The notes: generated from the letters alone by a model not told the origin. DNA of 37,290 bases from Microbacteriaceae bacterium (GCA_029979375.1 JAPOHQ010000004.1:1-37290), one strand, 5' to 3'. Positions 23,367-31,644 are shown, counted from the first letter of the stretch. Translations and numbers: made by a program.

Positions 23367-23882
23367 ATGCCTGTTGTGTCCGACGCTAAGAACAATGCTA
23401 GAAGGAATCAGGCTGGCCCATCGATTCCAAGAGGCTTCGTCCTGGGCGAATTTACCAACTATTTAGATGCCAGCGCAATGGTCGACCGGCTGATTGAAGC
23501 CGATTTCAAGCCTGGAAACGTGGCAATTGTTGGCAAGGATCCGGTTTTAGTTGAGCGCATTAAAAGCCGTTTGGGTTATGGCAGGGTTGCCGGCAGCGGA
23601 GCAATTACTGGCTTCTGGCTCGGGCTCATTTTTGCCGTCCTAATCGGCGCGGGAATCAGCGTTGGTCCCGATGGTGAGCTCGCCTATAACCCGCAGCAGT
23701 TCGCTGCGGTTTTGGTGGTATCGGCGGGTATCGGCATGCTTTTCAACATCCTGCGCTTCTCTTTCACAAAGAACCGCCGTGGTTTCCTCTCCTCGCAGAT
23801 GCCGGTGGCATCAAGGTATGAGGTAGTGGTTCCGGAGAATGAGGCCGCTGCTGCCCAGAAGGCTCTGGGGTCTGTCGCTTAG
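23367..23882 (+). CDS. general stress protein-like membrane protein
   Basis: The 171-residue protein has an N-terminal region, GEFTNYLDASAMVDRLIEADF then VAIVGKDPVLVERIKSRLGYGRVAG, like the general-stress YflT/GS17M-type domain. Two transmembrane helices follow at about 79-96 and 113-132, then a short C-terminal soluble segment. Such proteins are widespread in actinobacteria and of unknown function. The start may be ATG at 23367 or GTG at 23376 (both in frame). TAAATT at 23352-23357 is the probable -10. It is divergent from the MgtE-like gene, with 39 nt between. Its stop overlaps that of pepP by 4 nt (TTAG). Confidence 0.8.
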   Translation: MPVVSDAKNNARRNQAGPSIPRGFVLGEFTNYLDASAMVDRLIEADFKPGNVAIVGKDPVLVERIKSRLGYGRVAGSGAITGFWLGLIFAVLIGAGISVGPDGELAYNPQQFAAVLVVSAGIGMLFNILRFSFTKNRRGFLSSQMPVASRYEVVVPENEAAAAQKALGSVA

Positions 23883-25264
23883 GACTGATTTGCGGCGAAC
23901 CAGGCTTCTATCGCCTCCGGGGTCCTAGGGAGCTTGGCACTTAGGTTCTCGCATCCCTTGGCGGTGACGAGCACGTTGTCCTCAATTCTCACGCCGATGC
24001 CGCGGTAAGCCTTGGGTACCTTCAGATCGTTCTGGTGGAAGTAGAGGCCGGGCTCGATGGTAAAGACCATGCCGGCTTCGAGGATGCCATCCTGATAGTG
24101 CTCCCGCCTGGCCTTGGCGCAGTCGTGAACGTCTAGTCCTAGGTGATGGCTGGTGCCGTGAACCATATACCGGCGGTGATGCTGGTTGTCGGCCTTCAGG
24201 GCTTCCTCCGCGCTAACCGGGATTATCCCGAGCTCAGCTACTCGCCGGGCAATCACCGCTATTGCAGCATCGTGAATCTCGCGGAAGCGAATCCCCGGTT
24301 TTACGACTGCAAAGGCGGCATCTGCCGCCAGCAGAACCGTCTCATAGACCCAGCGCTGTTCCTTGGAGAACTTGCCCGAGGTCGGGATGGTTCGGGTGAT
24401 GTCTGCAGTGTAGAGCGAATCCAACTCGACACCGGCATCGACCAAGATCAGGTCACCCTTTTTTACCGGACCATCGTTCTTGGTCCAGTGCAGGATGCAG
24501 GCGTGCGGGCCGGAAGCCGCGATGGTCTCATAGCCGATGTCGTAGCCCTCGGTTCTTGCCTTGGCAAAGAAGGCGGTTTCAACCACTCGCTCGCCGCGCG
24601 CATGCCCTGTTGCCTTCGGCATTGCCCTGGCAACCTCGGCGAAACCATCGATTGTGACTGCCACGGCCTTGCGCAGCTGGGCAACCTCGTAGGCGTCCTT
24701 CACGAACCTCATCGTGCTCAAGTGCTGCGCAAAAGAACCGGTGTTCTTGGTCAGTTTCCTGTCAAACTTCCTGGAATCTGACTCCAGCTTCTTGATATCG
24801 CGGGTCTTGATGCCGAGCTGGGCCTCAACCTCCTCGAGCGATGGTCTCGGACCAACCCAGAACTCACCGATCATGGGATTGGCGAAGAACTCGTCGCTGT
24901 TCTTGCCAGCCGTTGGTCGCAGATAGAGCGTCTCCTTGGGAGTTCGGCCCCTGGTGTCAATGACCAGCACGGAGTCAGGCACGGTCGCCGATCCCCAACC
25001 GGTTAGGTAGGTGAAGTCTGTGTCGGGACGGAAGCGATACTCGGTGTCATTTGAGCGAACCTTCATGCCGCCGGCCTCGACGATCATCACCCGGTTCGGA
25101 TACTTTGCAGCCAGCTTTGCTCGCCTGGCGGCGGCGTATTTCGCGCTCTCCCAAAGTGTTTTCTTTGCCGGCCTGGCCTCACCCCAGTCTGAGGAGATGA
25201 ACTGCATGAACCTCTTGCTCTGAGGGGTTCGTGACCTGTTGGAAACACTCTTGTTTTTTGACAT
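23879..25264 (-). CDS. pepP: Xaa-Pro aminopeptidase (aminopeptidase P)
   Basis: This manganese-dependent M24 peptidase removes an N-terminal residue that precedes proline. The 461-residue protein has a charged N-terminus, the AMP_N domain to about residue 190, and the pita-bread catalytic domain. The five metal ligands are visible: the aspartates of VDAGVELDSLYTADITRT, the histidine in HGTSHHLGLDVHD, and the glutamates of TIEPGLYF and VRIEDNVLV. The frame runs open about 198 codons further upstream through the PHP gene on the opposite strand. That part has no family similarity, so ATG at 25264 is chosen. Divergent from the PHP gene, with an 18-nt gap. Confidence 0.92.
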   Translation of the reverse strand: MSKNKSVSNRSRTPQSKRFMQFISSDWGEARPAKKTLWESAKYAAARRAKLAAKYPNRVMIVEAGGMKVRSNDTEYRFRPDTDFTYLTGWGSATVPDSVLVIDTRGRTPKETLYLRPTAGKNSDEFFANPMIGEFWVGPRPSLEEVEAQLGIKTRDIKKLESDSRKFDRKLTKNTGSFAQHLSTMRFVKDAYEVAQLRKAVAVTIDGFAEVARAMPKATGHARGERVVETAFFAKARTEGYDIGYETIAASGPHACILHWTKNDGPVKKGDLILVDAGVELDSLYTADITRTIPTSGKFSKEQRWVYETVLLAADAAFAVVKPGIRFREIHDAAIAVIARRVAELGIIPVSAEEALKADNQHHRRYMVHGTSHHLGLDVHDCAKARREHYQDGILEAGMVFTIEPGLYFHQNDLKVPKAYRGIGVRIEDNVLVTAKGCENLSAKLPRTPEAIEAWFAANQS

Positions 25265-25269
25265 GCCAC

Positions 25270-25275
25270 TATTCT
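25270..25275 (+). promoter_or_regulatory. -10 element of the PHP gene, leaderless layout
   Basis: TATTCT, then 7 nt, then the GTG start at 25283. The same hexamer and spacing precede dapD. The intergenic region with pepP is only 18 nt, so the pepP promoter must overlap it; a weak CAGAAT on the minus strand (25276 to 25271) lies 6 nt before the pepP ATG. Confidence 0.5.
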
Positions 25276-25282
25276 GCTCCCT

Positions 25283-26149
25283 GTGATAGACCTTCATACC
25301 CACTCTCGTAAGTCTGACGGGGTTGATACCCCGACTGAGCTGGTCGAAAAGGCCGCCGAGGCTGGCGTGAAGGTGCTGGCAATCACCGACCACGACACCG
25401 TTTCCGGCTGGGAAGAAGCCGCAGCTGCGGCAGCCCGAGTCGGCATTGGACTGGTTCCTGGCATTGAGGTTTCGACTCGGAGTGAGGTGGAGGGCGGCCG
25501 GATATCGGTTCACATCCTCGCCTATCTGCCGGACCCCACCAATGCCCCACTGATGGCAGAGCTGGAAAAGACTCGCAACTCGCGCCTTACTAGGGCTCAA
25601 GAGATGGTCACCAGACTCTCGGCGGACTATCCGCTGAGCTGGGAGGACGTCCTGGCTGAGCTGGATCCGGGTGCAACAGTCGGTAGGCCTGCAATAGCCG
25701 ACGCTTTGGTAACGAAGGGCATTGTCCCGACCCGCTCCGATGCCTTCACCTCGATCCTCCACAGACGAAGCCCCTATTACGTCTCGGACTACTCGATTGA
25801 CACCCTTGCGGCGATCGGGCTTATTCGGGCGGCCGGGGGAGTGAGCGTGATTGCCCATCCGCTAATTGACTTCCCCGCCGGCAGAAGCGAGAGCGATCTC
25901 CCGGCAAAGCACTTCGAGCGCCTAATCTCTGCCGGTCTGGACGGCATAGAGATTAATCACCGTTCGGTGCCAGAATTTGCAAGACCTTGGCTAACGGAGT
26001 TAGCCCTGCGGCACAACCTCGTCGTGACGGGTTCCTCGGATTACCACGGACTGGGTGCTAAAGAGAATCAGCTGGGTGAAAACACCACCAGTGCGGAAAT
26101 GCTTGGTCGAATACTCGATCAGGCAACAGGTTTCGAGGCGTTCTTGTAA
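25283..26149 (+). CDS. PHP-domain phosphoesterase
   Basis: The 288-residue protein has the four PHP metal-binding motifs: DLHTHS (3-8), ITDHDT (34-39), PGIEVS with HILAYL, and HPL/GSSDYHG toward the C-terminus. This matches the YciV/RNase AM and nucleoside-3',5'-bisphosphate phosphatase group, which trims RNA 5' ends or hydrolyses pAp-type nucleotides. Start is GTG at 25283 directly on the first family motif, supported by a TATTCT box. The C-terminal 31 nt overlap the end of the convergent DEAD-box helicase gene. An RNA-processing role would suit the neighbouring helicase, but that is inference. Confidence 0.88.
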   Translation: MIDLHTHSRKSDGVDTPTELVEKAAEAGVKVLAITDHDTVSGWEEAAAAAARVGIGLVPGIEVSTRSEVEGGRISVHILAYLPDPTNAPLMAELEKTRNSRLTRAQEMVTRLSADYPLSWEDVLAELDPGATVGRPAIADALVTKGIVPTRSDAFTSILHRRSPYYVSDYSIDTLAAIGLIRAAGGVSVIAHPLIDFPAGRSESDLPAKHFERLISAGLDGIEINHRSVPEFARPWLTELALRHNLVVTGSSDYHGLGAKENQLGENTTSAEMLGRILDQATGFEAFL

Positions 26150-27402
26150 TTTCGGTTGCGCTGCCTAGCTTTTGGGCGCTGTTCTCTCTTTGGTGCCTGA
26201 TTTGGAGGCTCCTTGCGCTCCCGAACAACCCTTCCCTTGGTTCCCTCGGCGATGCCGAGATCGGAGAAGAGGTGCTTGCTCGATGAGTAGGTCTCCTGTG
26301 GTTCTGGGATACCGATCTCTAGCTCCTTGTTGATGTGAGACCAGCGCGCCAGGTCCTCCCAGTCAACAAAGGTGACCGCCACGCCAAGCTTGCCGGCGCG
26401 GCCGGTTCTTCCGGTGCGGTGTAGGTAGGCCTTCTCATCCTCGGGAACCGAGTAGTTGATAACGTGAGTCACATCATCAACGTCGATGCCGCGTGCGGCA
26501 ACCTCGGTTGCCACCAGCACATCCTTCTTGCCGCTGCGAAACGCTGCCATTGACCGCTCCCTGGCGGTTTGCGCCATATCGCCATGCAGGGCAGCCGCAT
26601 TGAAGCCGCGGTCCACCAGCTCCTCGGTGAGCTTCGCGCTCATTCGCTTTGTCCTGACGAAGATCACGGTCTTGCCGCGACCCTCTGCCTGCAGAATGCG
26701 ACCGACAACCTCGTCCTTGTCTAGCGCGTGGGCGCGATAGACGAACTGCTTGATGGCTGCCTTGGTCTTACCCTCATCCGGGTCGCTGATGCGGATGTGG
26801 ACCGGTCGCGACTGGTAGCGCCTCGCCAGCGAGAGGATCTGCGATGGCATGGTTGCCGAAAACATCAGGGTCTGCCGCGCCGGGGGCAGAAGCCCAATCA
26901 GCTTTTCGATGTCCGGTAGGAATCCGAGATCGAGCATTTCATCTGCCTCGTCGAGAACCAGGTAGCTGATAGCACTGAGGTTGAGGATGCGCTGGCGATG
27001 CAGGTCGATCAGTCGGCCCGGCGTGCCAACCACGACATCGGCACCCTTCTTGAGATCTTCAATCTGCGACTCATAGGTCTTGCCGCCATAGATGTCAACG
27101 ATCCTGGTCGTGCGGTTCTTGCTGGCAAGCCGCAGATCATCTGCGACTTGCAGCGCTAGTTCCCTGGTTGGAACAATCACCAGGCCGCGTGGCAGGTGTT
27201 CGGGGTGAACCCCTAGTTTCTGAATCAGGGGCAGTCCAAATCCCAGAGTCTTGCCGGTTCCCGTCTTGGCCTGGCCGATGACATCGGTTCCAGATAACGC
27301 CAGCGGAATGGCTTGTTCTTGAATTGGGAATGGACTTGTGATCGATTTGGAATCTAACGCCTGACAAATGTCATCGTCTATTCCTAAAGCTCTAAAACTC
27401 AA
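26119..27402 (-). CDS. DEAD-box RNA helicase
   Basis: The ATP-dependent RNA helicase, 427 aa, has all core motifs in order: Q motif FPIQEQAIPLAL, Walker A AKTGTGKT, PTRELALQ, GGKTYESQ, GTPGRL, DEAD, SAT, VIFVRTKR, ATEVAARGIDV and HRTGRTGRAG. A basic C-terminal tail of about 45 residues, rich in Arg and Lys, probably binds RNA. I prefer the TTG start at 27402 because GGAG lies 5 nt upstream and MSFRALGIDDDIC is a family-like N-terminus. An in-frame ATG at 27432 without an SD would add ten residues. It is convergent with the PHP gene (31-nt overlap) and divergent from the ferritin-like gene, as for rhlE and Rv3210c in M. tuberculosis. Confidence 0.93.
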   Translation of the reverse strand: MSFRALGIDDDICQALDSKSITSPFPIQEQAIPLALSGTDVIGQAKTGTGKTLGFGLPLIQKLGVHPEHLPRGLVIVPTRELALQVADDLRLASKNRTTRIVDIYGGKTYESQIEDLKKGADVVVGTPGRLIDLHRQRILNLSAISYLVLDEADEMLDLGFLPDIEKLIGLLPPARQTLMFSATMPSQILSLARRYQSRPVHIRISDPDEGKTKAAIKQFVYRAHALDKDEVVGRILQAEGRGKTVIFVRTKRMSAKLTEELVDRGFNAAALHGDMAQTARERSMAAFRSGKKDVLVATEVAARGIDVDDVTHVINYSVPEDEKAYLHRTGRTGRAGKLGVAVTFVDWEDLARWSHINKELEIGIPEPQETYSSSKHLFSDLGIAEGTKGRVVRERKEPPNQAPKREQRPKARQRNRNYKNASKPVA

Positions 27403-27456
27403 TACTTCTCCAGTTATGTATTTTCCATGCATCGCAACTTGTGGAACGCTCGCTTG

Positions 27457-27462
27457 TAAACT
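27457..27462 (+). promoter_or_regulatory. -10 element of the ferritin-like gene, leaderless layout
   Basis: TAAACT, then 6 nt, then ATG at 27469, identical in hexamer and spacing to the tatB promoter. No SD is seen. Confidence 0.55.
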
Positions 27463-27468
27463 TGCTGC

Positions 27469-28224
27469 ATGCTGGATTGGATTCGAAGAATCAGGAAGGT
27501 CTCGCAGACCCTATCCCTGCCTTCCCGCGATGCCTCATCGGGCCGCAGTCAGAACCAGCTTAACCCAGCAAAGCTGTTTCCCGCTACCGAACAGTACCTA
27601 TCTCGTCTCATCCAGCAGGACTTGCTGGTCGCTGACCTGCTCTCCGACGATGCCACTAAGGCGCCGAACCCCGAGTTGGCCAAAGAGCAAAAGCGGATAG
27701 CCAAGCGCTACCAGCAGCGAGCCGGTGAGCATCGGGAGCTTCTGATCAAGCTCGGCTCGACCTTCATGGAATTGCAGCAGGACTGCAGGGATCACCTTGA
27801 CGAGATGATCGCTCGCACCGAGGGGGAGGGCTGGCACGAAGACCTGATGCGGATCTACATCGTCTTCGGAATCCTCGAGGATGCGCAGCTTAGGTTGGCC
27901 AAAGGTCTTACCCCAGCTCGAAGGGTGAAGGTCGAGGCTGGCCTGAGCGACAACAGCCTGATGGACTTTTGTGAGCAATCGCTATCGAGAGAGATAGCAG
28001 ACAATCCATGCTTGGCCTCAGATCTGGCACTATTCGGAAGGGCGGTTGTCGCGGACGCGTTATTGGCGGTTCGAGACATGCTCAGCTTTGATCAGGTCAT
28101 ATCTCGCCCGGCAAAGGACCCGGTTGAACTCAAGCGCGAGCAGTTTCGCGCTATTGAACCGCTGACCTCGGAGCTGATCTCAGCTCACACCCTGCGGATG
28201 GATGCCCTAGGCCTGACCGCCTGA
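27469..28224 (+). CDS. ferritin-like-fold protein (Rv3210c type)
   Basis: The 251-residue, mostly helical soluble protein. After about 45 polar residues come helices with YLSRLIQQDLLVADLL, QQRAGEHRELLIKLG, DLMRIYIVFGILEDAQLRLA and a C-terminal LASDLALFGRAVVADALLAVRDM. This layout matches the actinobacterial ferritin-like (MiaE-related) fold proteins found beside rhlE. I cannot see a full set of paired ExxH di-iron ligands; one E-H pair occurs in RAGEHREL and one E-D in ILEDAQ. Whether it binds iron is therefore open. The 3' end overlaps the convergent small membrane protein gene by 18 nt. Confidence 0.68.
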   Translation: MLDWIRRIRKVSQTLSLPSRDASSGRSQNQLNPAKLFPATEQYLSRLIQQDLLVADLLSDDATKAPNPELAKEQKRIAKRYQQRAGEHRELLIKLGSTFMELQQDCRDHLDEMIARTEGEGWHEDLMRIYIVFGILEDAQLRLAKGLTPARRVKVEAGLSDNSLMDFCEQSLSREIADNPCLASDLALFGRAVVADALLAVRDMLSFDQVISRPAKDPVELKREQFRAIEPLTSELISAHTLRMDALGLTA

Positions 28225-28506
28225 TCGCAGTCTCGCCAGCTCGCTCTCTTCCGACGCCTTTCGCTTGGCATCGACAAACTTGGCACCGAACCAGGCCGCA
28301 ATCGGCATTCCCAGCATCACGGCGAACCAGATCCAGGCCTCCGAGTAGCTGAAGCCAAGCCAGGTCATCACGATCCAGATAGCTGAACCCGCAACGGCCG
28401 CAATTCCAATCGGCAGCAGCCTGCCGTAGTGCTCGCTAGGTGGCAGCACGAAGGGTGCAACCAGGGCCAGGATGGCGGCATAGGCGACGATTACCAGAAT
28501 CTCCAT
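28207..28506 (-). CDS. small three-helix membrane protein, unknown function
   Basis: The 99-residue protein has three hydrophobic segments (about 2-22, 29-49, 57-76), with W-rich SEAWIWFAVMLGMPIAAWFG in the third, then a charged cytosolic tail. I do not recognise a family. Its ATG overlaps the DUF3107 stop by one base (TGATG), so the two are coupled. A similarly placed small membrane protein gene exists near the DUF3107 gene of mycobacteria, but I cannot confirm homology. Confidence 0.75.
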   Translation of the reverse strand: MEILVIVAYAAILALVAPFVLPPSEHYGRLLPIGIAAVAGSAIWIVMTWLGFSYSEAWIWFAVMLGMPIAAWFGAKFVDAKRKASEESELARLRSGGQA

Positions 28507-28724
28507 CAGGCGATGAACCCCACGCGCCGGCCGTCCTCGCTGCCAATTTCAACGAACGCAATGGCTGAGGTCGGCACAATTAGCGTCCGACCCTTGCTGT
28601 CCGTTACCTCGAGGGCGCTTCCCTCTAGAGCGGCATGCACGAGCTGCTTTAGTTTCGTCGCGTCCATGTCGGTCTCAACGCTCAGTTCGCGCGATCCCTC
28701 TCGAACACCAATTCTGAGTTCCAT
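28506..28724 (-). CDS. DUF3107 small protein
   Basis: The 72-residue protein begins MELRIGVREGSRELSVETD and contains a strand-helix-strand pattern ending IAFVEIGSEDGRRVGF. This matches DUF3107 (M. tuberculosis TB9.4/Rv3208A type), an actinobacteria-wide family of about 70 residues and unknown role. The frame is open 74 codons further upstream through the antisense strand of adnA; ATG at 28724 is chosen because AAAAGGAG lies 5 nt upstream and the family always starts M-E-(V/L)-(K/R)-I-G. It leads a two-gene unit with the small membrane protein. Confidence 0.9.
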   Translation of the reverse strand: MELRIGVREGSRELSVETDMDATKLKQLVHAALEGSALEVTDSKGRTLIVPTSAIAFVEIGSEDGRRVGFIA

Positions 28725-28747
28725 ATCGCTCCTTTTGGACTCCCAAT

Positions 28748-28787
28748 AGGTTACGCCATCAAAAATGTCACCCGAGCGACTTAGAGT
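28748..28787. promoter_or_regulatory. divergent -10 candidates: DUF3107 (minus) and adnA (plus)
   Basis: Minus strand TAACCT (28753 to 28748) would give a leader of about 17 nt with a strong SD for DUF3107. Plus strand TAGAGT (28782-28787) lies 7 nt before ATG at 28795, a leaderless layout for adnA. Confidence 0.5.
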
Positions 28788-28794
28788 GTCTGCA

Positions 28795-31644
28795 ATGCCC
28801 GATCTCTTGTTTGCATCCTCTCGAGACTTTCCGCCGCTCGGCGAAGGAATCTCAAGCCAGGGTGCCGTTGTGATCGGGTCCCCGCAGAGCGGCAAGACCA
28901 GTCGGCTTCGAGGGACCGTCAAGCTACTCGAGTCGGGTGGCGTCAAGCCAGACGATATCTTGGTGCTGACACCTTCCCGGGTTGCTGCTGCAGAGCTGCG
29001 GGATCAGATTGCACTTGATTCCCTGCTGCCAGCTGCCTCTCCAAGGGCAAGGTCGATTTCCTCATTTGCCTTTGAGCTGCTCGCGGACTCCAAGGAACTA
29101 AAGCTGCTCTCGGGGGCGAGCCAGGAGCGGTTGATTCGGAATCTGGTTGAGGATCGGATCGCCTCGGGAGAGACTTCGAACTGGAGACTGCCCAAAGACT
29201 CACTCCTGCTCCCCGGGTTCATCCAGGAGCTGCGCGACCTGATTACCGTGATCATCGAGAACCAGCTCGACTCGGCCCAGCTAGAAGCGCTGCAAAGAGA
29301 GTTTCCTGAGGCCAGGTATGAGATTGCACTCAGCGTCTTGCCTGACTACCGAGAGGAGTTGGCGAGCCAGGGATACCTTGACCCCTCCCAGTTGCTGGTG
29401 GCCGCGAGGCAGGCAGTTGGTGTGTCCTCGCGATTTAGCCACGTACTGGTGGATGATGCGCAGAACCTCTCCGAGGCCGGTCTGAAGCTGGTTGAGACGC
29501 TGTTGCAGTCCACGACCGGATATCTATTTGGGGACCCAGATGCTGCCACCATGGGATTTCGGGGAGCAAGCCCCGCAAGGTTTATCGAGATTGGCCGAAG
29601 CCTCGGTTACCAAGAACTCGTTCTGTCACAAAGCGAACTTCCCACTTTGATCGCGGGGAACCTCAGCCGCCTCTCCGCTCGCATCCCTGCGAGTTTGGCG
29701 GGAGGGCAGCGGCTTCGCCCAGTGAAGGGCGCTCAACCAAACGGCAAACTGTTTGCCTCCACCCAAGCCGAAAGCGACGGGTTGGCAGCAAGGCTTCGCA
29801 AGGCCGCGCTCGCCGACAAGATTCCTTGGTCGGAGATGGTGGTGGTAGCCCGAACCCGCAACCAGTTGGAGCAGCTCAGCGCCGATCTCAGCGCTCGATC
29901 GATACCGGTGAGAATTCAGGGTGTTCAGCGCGCCCTAAGAGAGCAGCCCATGGCGCTGGCTCTGATCGACTTCATTCAGGTATCGCAGGGCTTTGGGACT
30001 CAGCAGGGTATCGAGCGACTTCTCACCTCGCCGCTAGTTGGCATGACCCAGATTCAGATGCGCAAGCTGAGCCGGGAGCTGAAGGAGGTCGCATGTGATG
30101 GCGATTCCCGCCAATCGCTTTTTGCTGCTCTGCTCGAAGGCAAGCTGCAGCCCGGCTATCTACCTAGAAAGCTGGCTCAGTTGATTGAAAAGCTAGACGC
30201 AGCCAAACAGGCTCAAAGCTGCCACCAGATTGCCTCGATTGGTTTCGAGCTGGCGGACAAGAATCTTGCGGTCCTGGCCCTGGGTGGCGGAGCCAGCTCA
30301 GCTGCGGCAAATAGGGCCCTTGATGCAGCCCTCGAGCTTTTTGCGGCCGCAATCCGCTGGGATGAGCGCGCCGAAGGCAGTGCTTCGGACTTTGCATTAG
30401 CGCAGCTGGAGACATCGGTTCCCGAGGACTCTCTCGCCCCGATTGGCAGAAAGCCGGCCGTGACCCTGGCTACGCCTTCGCAACTTACTCGAAGCTACGA
30501 ACTGGTCTGCGTGCCGAGGCTTCAAGAGGGAATCTGGCCGAATCTGAACCCGAGAAATTCTCTGCTGGGAGCAGCTTCGCTCCAGGCCTACCTGTTGGGC
30601 AGGCTCGATGATCCAACGCTTCCGGTGCGCTCCGAACTCGCCGATGAGCTCCGAATGTTCTACCGAACCTGCGGCTCGGCGAGGTCAGAGCTTTGGCTTT
30701 CGGCGACCGAACAGCAGGATGAGCAGCCATCACAGTTTTTTGCCATGCTCTCAGCCGAGCTGGTTGCCGGCCAGGAGAGCCATGATCTTGATATTCGACG
30801 CCGAGTCGGAAAGCTAAGAGCCGCGCTTCGATCGGGAGACCAGTCAGTGGCTCCGACGCTCGCTGCCTTGGCGCTCGCGGGAGTCCCTGGGGCACATCCC
30901 TCGCGCTGGCAGGGCCTTATCGAGGCCACAGACGGAAAGACCAAACCCAACTCAGTTGCCGCCTCCAAGCTGGCAAGCTTTGAACGCTGCCCGCTGCACT
31001 GGTTTGCCTCTAGCTTCGGGGCCGATAGCGGAGGATTCCAGGCATCGCTGGGAACTTTGCTGCACGAGGCACTTGAAAAAGCCGCTCAGCCCGAGGATGT
31101 CACCTCTTATGTCTCCGAGAACTGGCACTCCCTGGAGTTTGAGAACGGCTGGGAGGCCGACCGCAGTCAGCGCCAAGCTGGCGCGATGGCTGCCGCCATC
31201 TCGGAGTACCTCAGGTCCGCTGAACCGTTGGTTGCCAGCGAGCAGGGATTCCGAATCGAAATCGGGCAGCTCATCGTGAGCGGAAAGATTGATCGAATCG
31301 AGCAAACTGCCGACGGACTCGAAGTTGTTGATTTGAAAACCGGAGCCAAAAAGACTGCGGCTGAGGTTGCCGAGGATAAGCAGCTCGCCGTCTACCAATT
31401 GGCAATTGAGAGTCTCTATGGAAAAAGTGCGGTCGGCGCTCGGATCTTGAATGTGAAAGAGGGCAAGCCGAAGAGTCAGAGCCAGCCGCCTTTGACCGAC
31501 GAGTCCAGACAAGAGCTCGAGAGCTTGGCACAGGATATCCAGACCCAGCTCGGCAGCGGGTTGTTTGTCGCGAAGGTGACCGAACACTGTCGCGAGGATC
31601 AGACCTGCCGGCTGCTTTTGACCAAGGCGGTGACAAATGGCTAA
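28795..31644 (+). CDS. adnA: AdnA-like helicase-nuclease subunit
   Basis: AdnA and AdnB form the actinobacterial motor-nuclease that resects DNA double-strand ends. The 949-residue protein has Walker A GSPQSGKT (28-35), motif Ia LTPSRVAAAEL, Walker B VDDAQN (219-224) and FGDPDAATMGFRG. The C-terminal PD-(D/E)XK nuclease has GKIDRIE, D846-L-K848 and the QLAVYQLA motif. The motif V and VI places read TLATPSQLTRSYE (557-569) and FYRTCGSAR (622-630) instead of the usual KGLEW-like and VAFTRAR-like forms, so the motor looks degenerate. Possible Fe-S cysteines are C732, C932 and C938; the fourth expected place is T929. The frame opens ten codons earlier, but the TAGAGT box favours ATG 28795. adnB overlaps by 8 nt. 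Confidence 0.9.
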   Translation: MPDLLFASSRDFPPLGEGISSQGAVVIGSPQSGKTSRLRGTVKLLESGGVKPDDILVLTPSRVAAAELRDQIALDSLLPAASPRARSISSFAFELLADSKELKLLSGASQERLIRNLVEDRIASGETSNWRLPKDSLLLPGFIQELRDLITVIIENQLDSAQLEALQREFPEARYEIALSVLPDYREELASQGYLDPSQLLVAARQAVGVSSRFSHVLVDDAQNLSEAGLKLVETLLQSTTGYLFGDPDAATMGFRGASPARFIEIGRSLGYQELVLSQSELPTLIAGNLSRLSARIPASLAGGQRLRPVKGAQPNGKLFASTQAESDGLAARLRKAALADKIPWSEMVVVARTRNQLEQLSADLSARSIPVRIQGVQRALREQPMALALIDFIQVSQGFGTQQGIERLLTSPLVGMTQIQMRKLSRELKEVACDGDSRQSLFAALLEGKLQPGYLPRKLAQLIEKLDAAKQAQSCHQIASIGFELADKNLAVLALGGGASSAAANRALDAALELFAAAIRWDERAEGSASDFALAQLETSVPEDSLAPIGRKPAVTLATPSQLTRSYELVCVPRLQEGIWPNLNPRNSLLGAASLQAYLLGRLDDPTLPVRSELADELRMFYRTCGSARSELWLSATEQQDEQPSQFFAMLSAELVAGQESHDLDIRRRVGKLRAALRSGDQSVAPTLAALALAGVPGAHPSRWQGLIEATDGKTKPNSVAASKLASFERCPLHWFASSFGADSGGFQASLGTLLHEALEKAAQPEDVTSYVSENWHSLEFENGWEADRSQRQAGAMAAAISEYLRSAEPLVASEQGFRIEIGQLIVSGKIDRIEQTADGLEVVDLKTGAKKTAAEVAEDKQLAVYQLAIESLYGKSAVGARILNVKEGKPKSQSQPPLTDESRQELESLAQDIQTQLGSGLFVAKVTEHCREDQTCRLLLTKAVTNG

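Noticed and set aside
25265..25858. Upstream open frame that would extend aminopeptidase P by about 198 residues
   Set aside because: It is antisense to the PHP gene, shows no family similarity, and the typical N-terminus begins at ATG 25264.
28765..28794. Upstream ATG for adnA that would add ten residues
   Set aside because: It would place the TAGAGT -10 box inside the coding region; the ATG at 28795 fits the leaderless layout seen at other genes. Not fully excluded.
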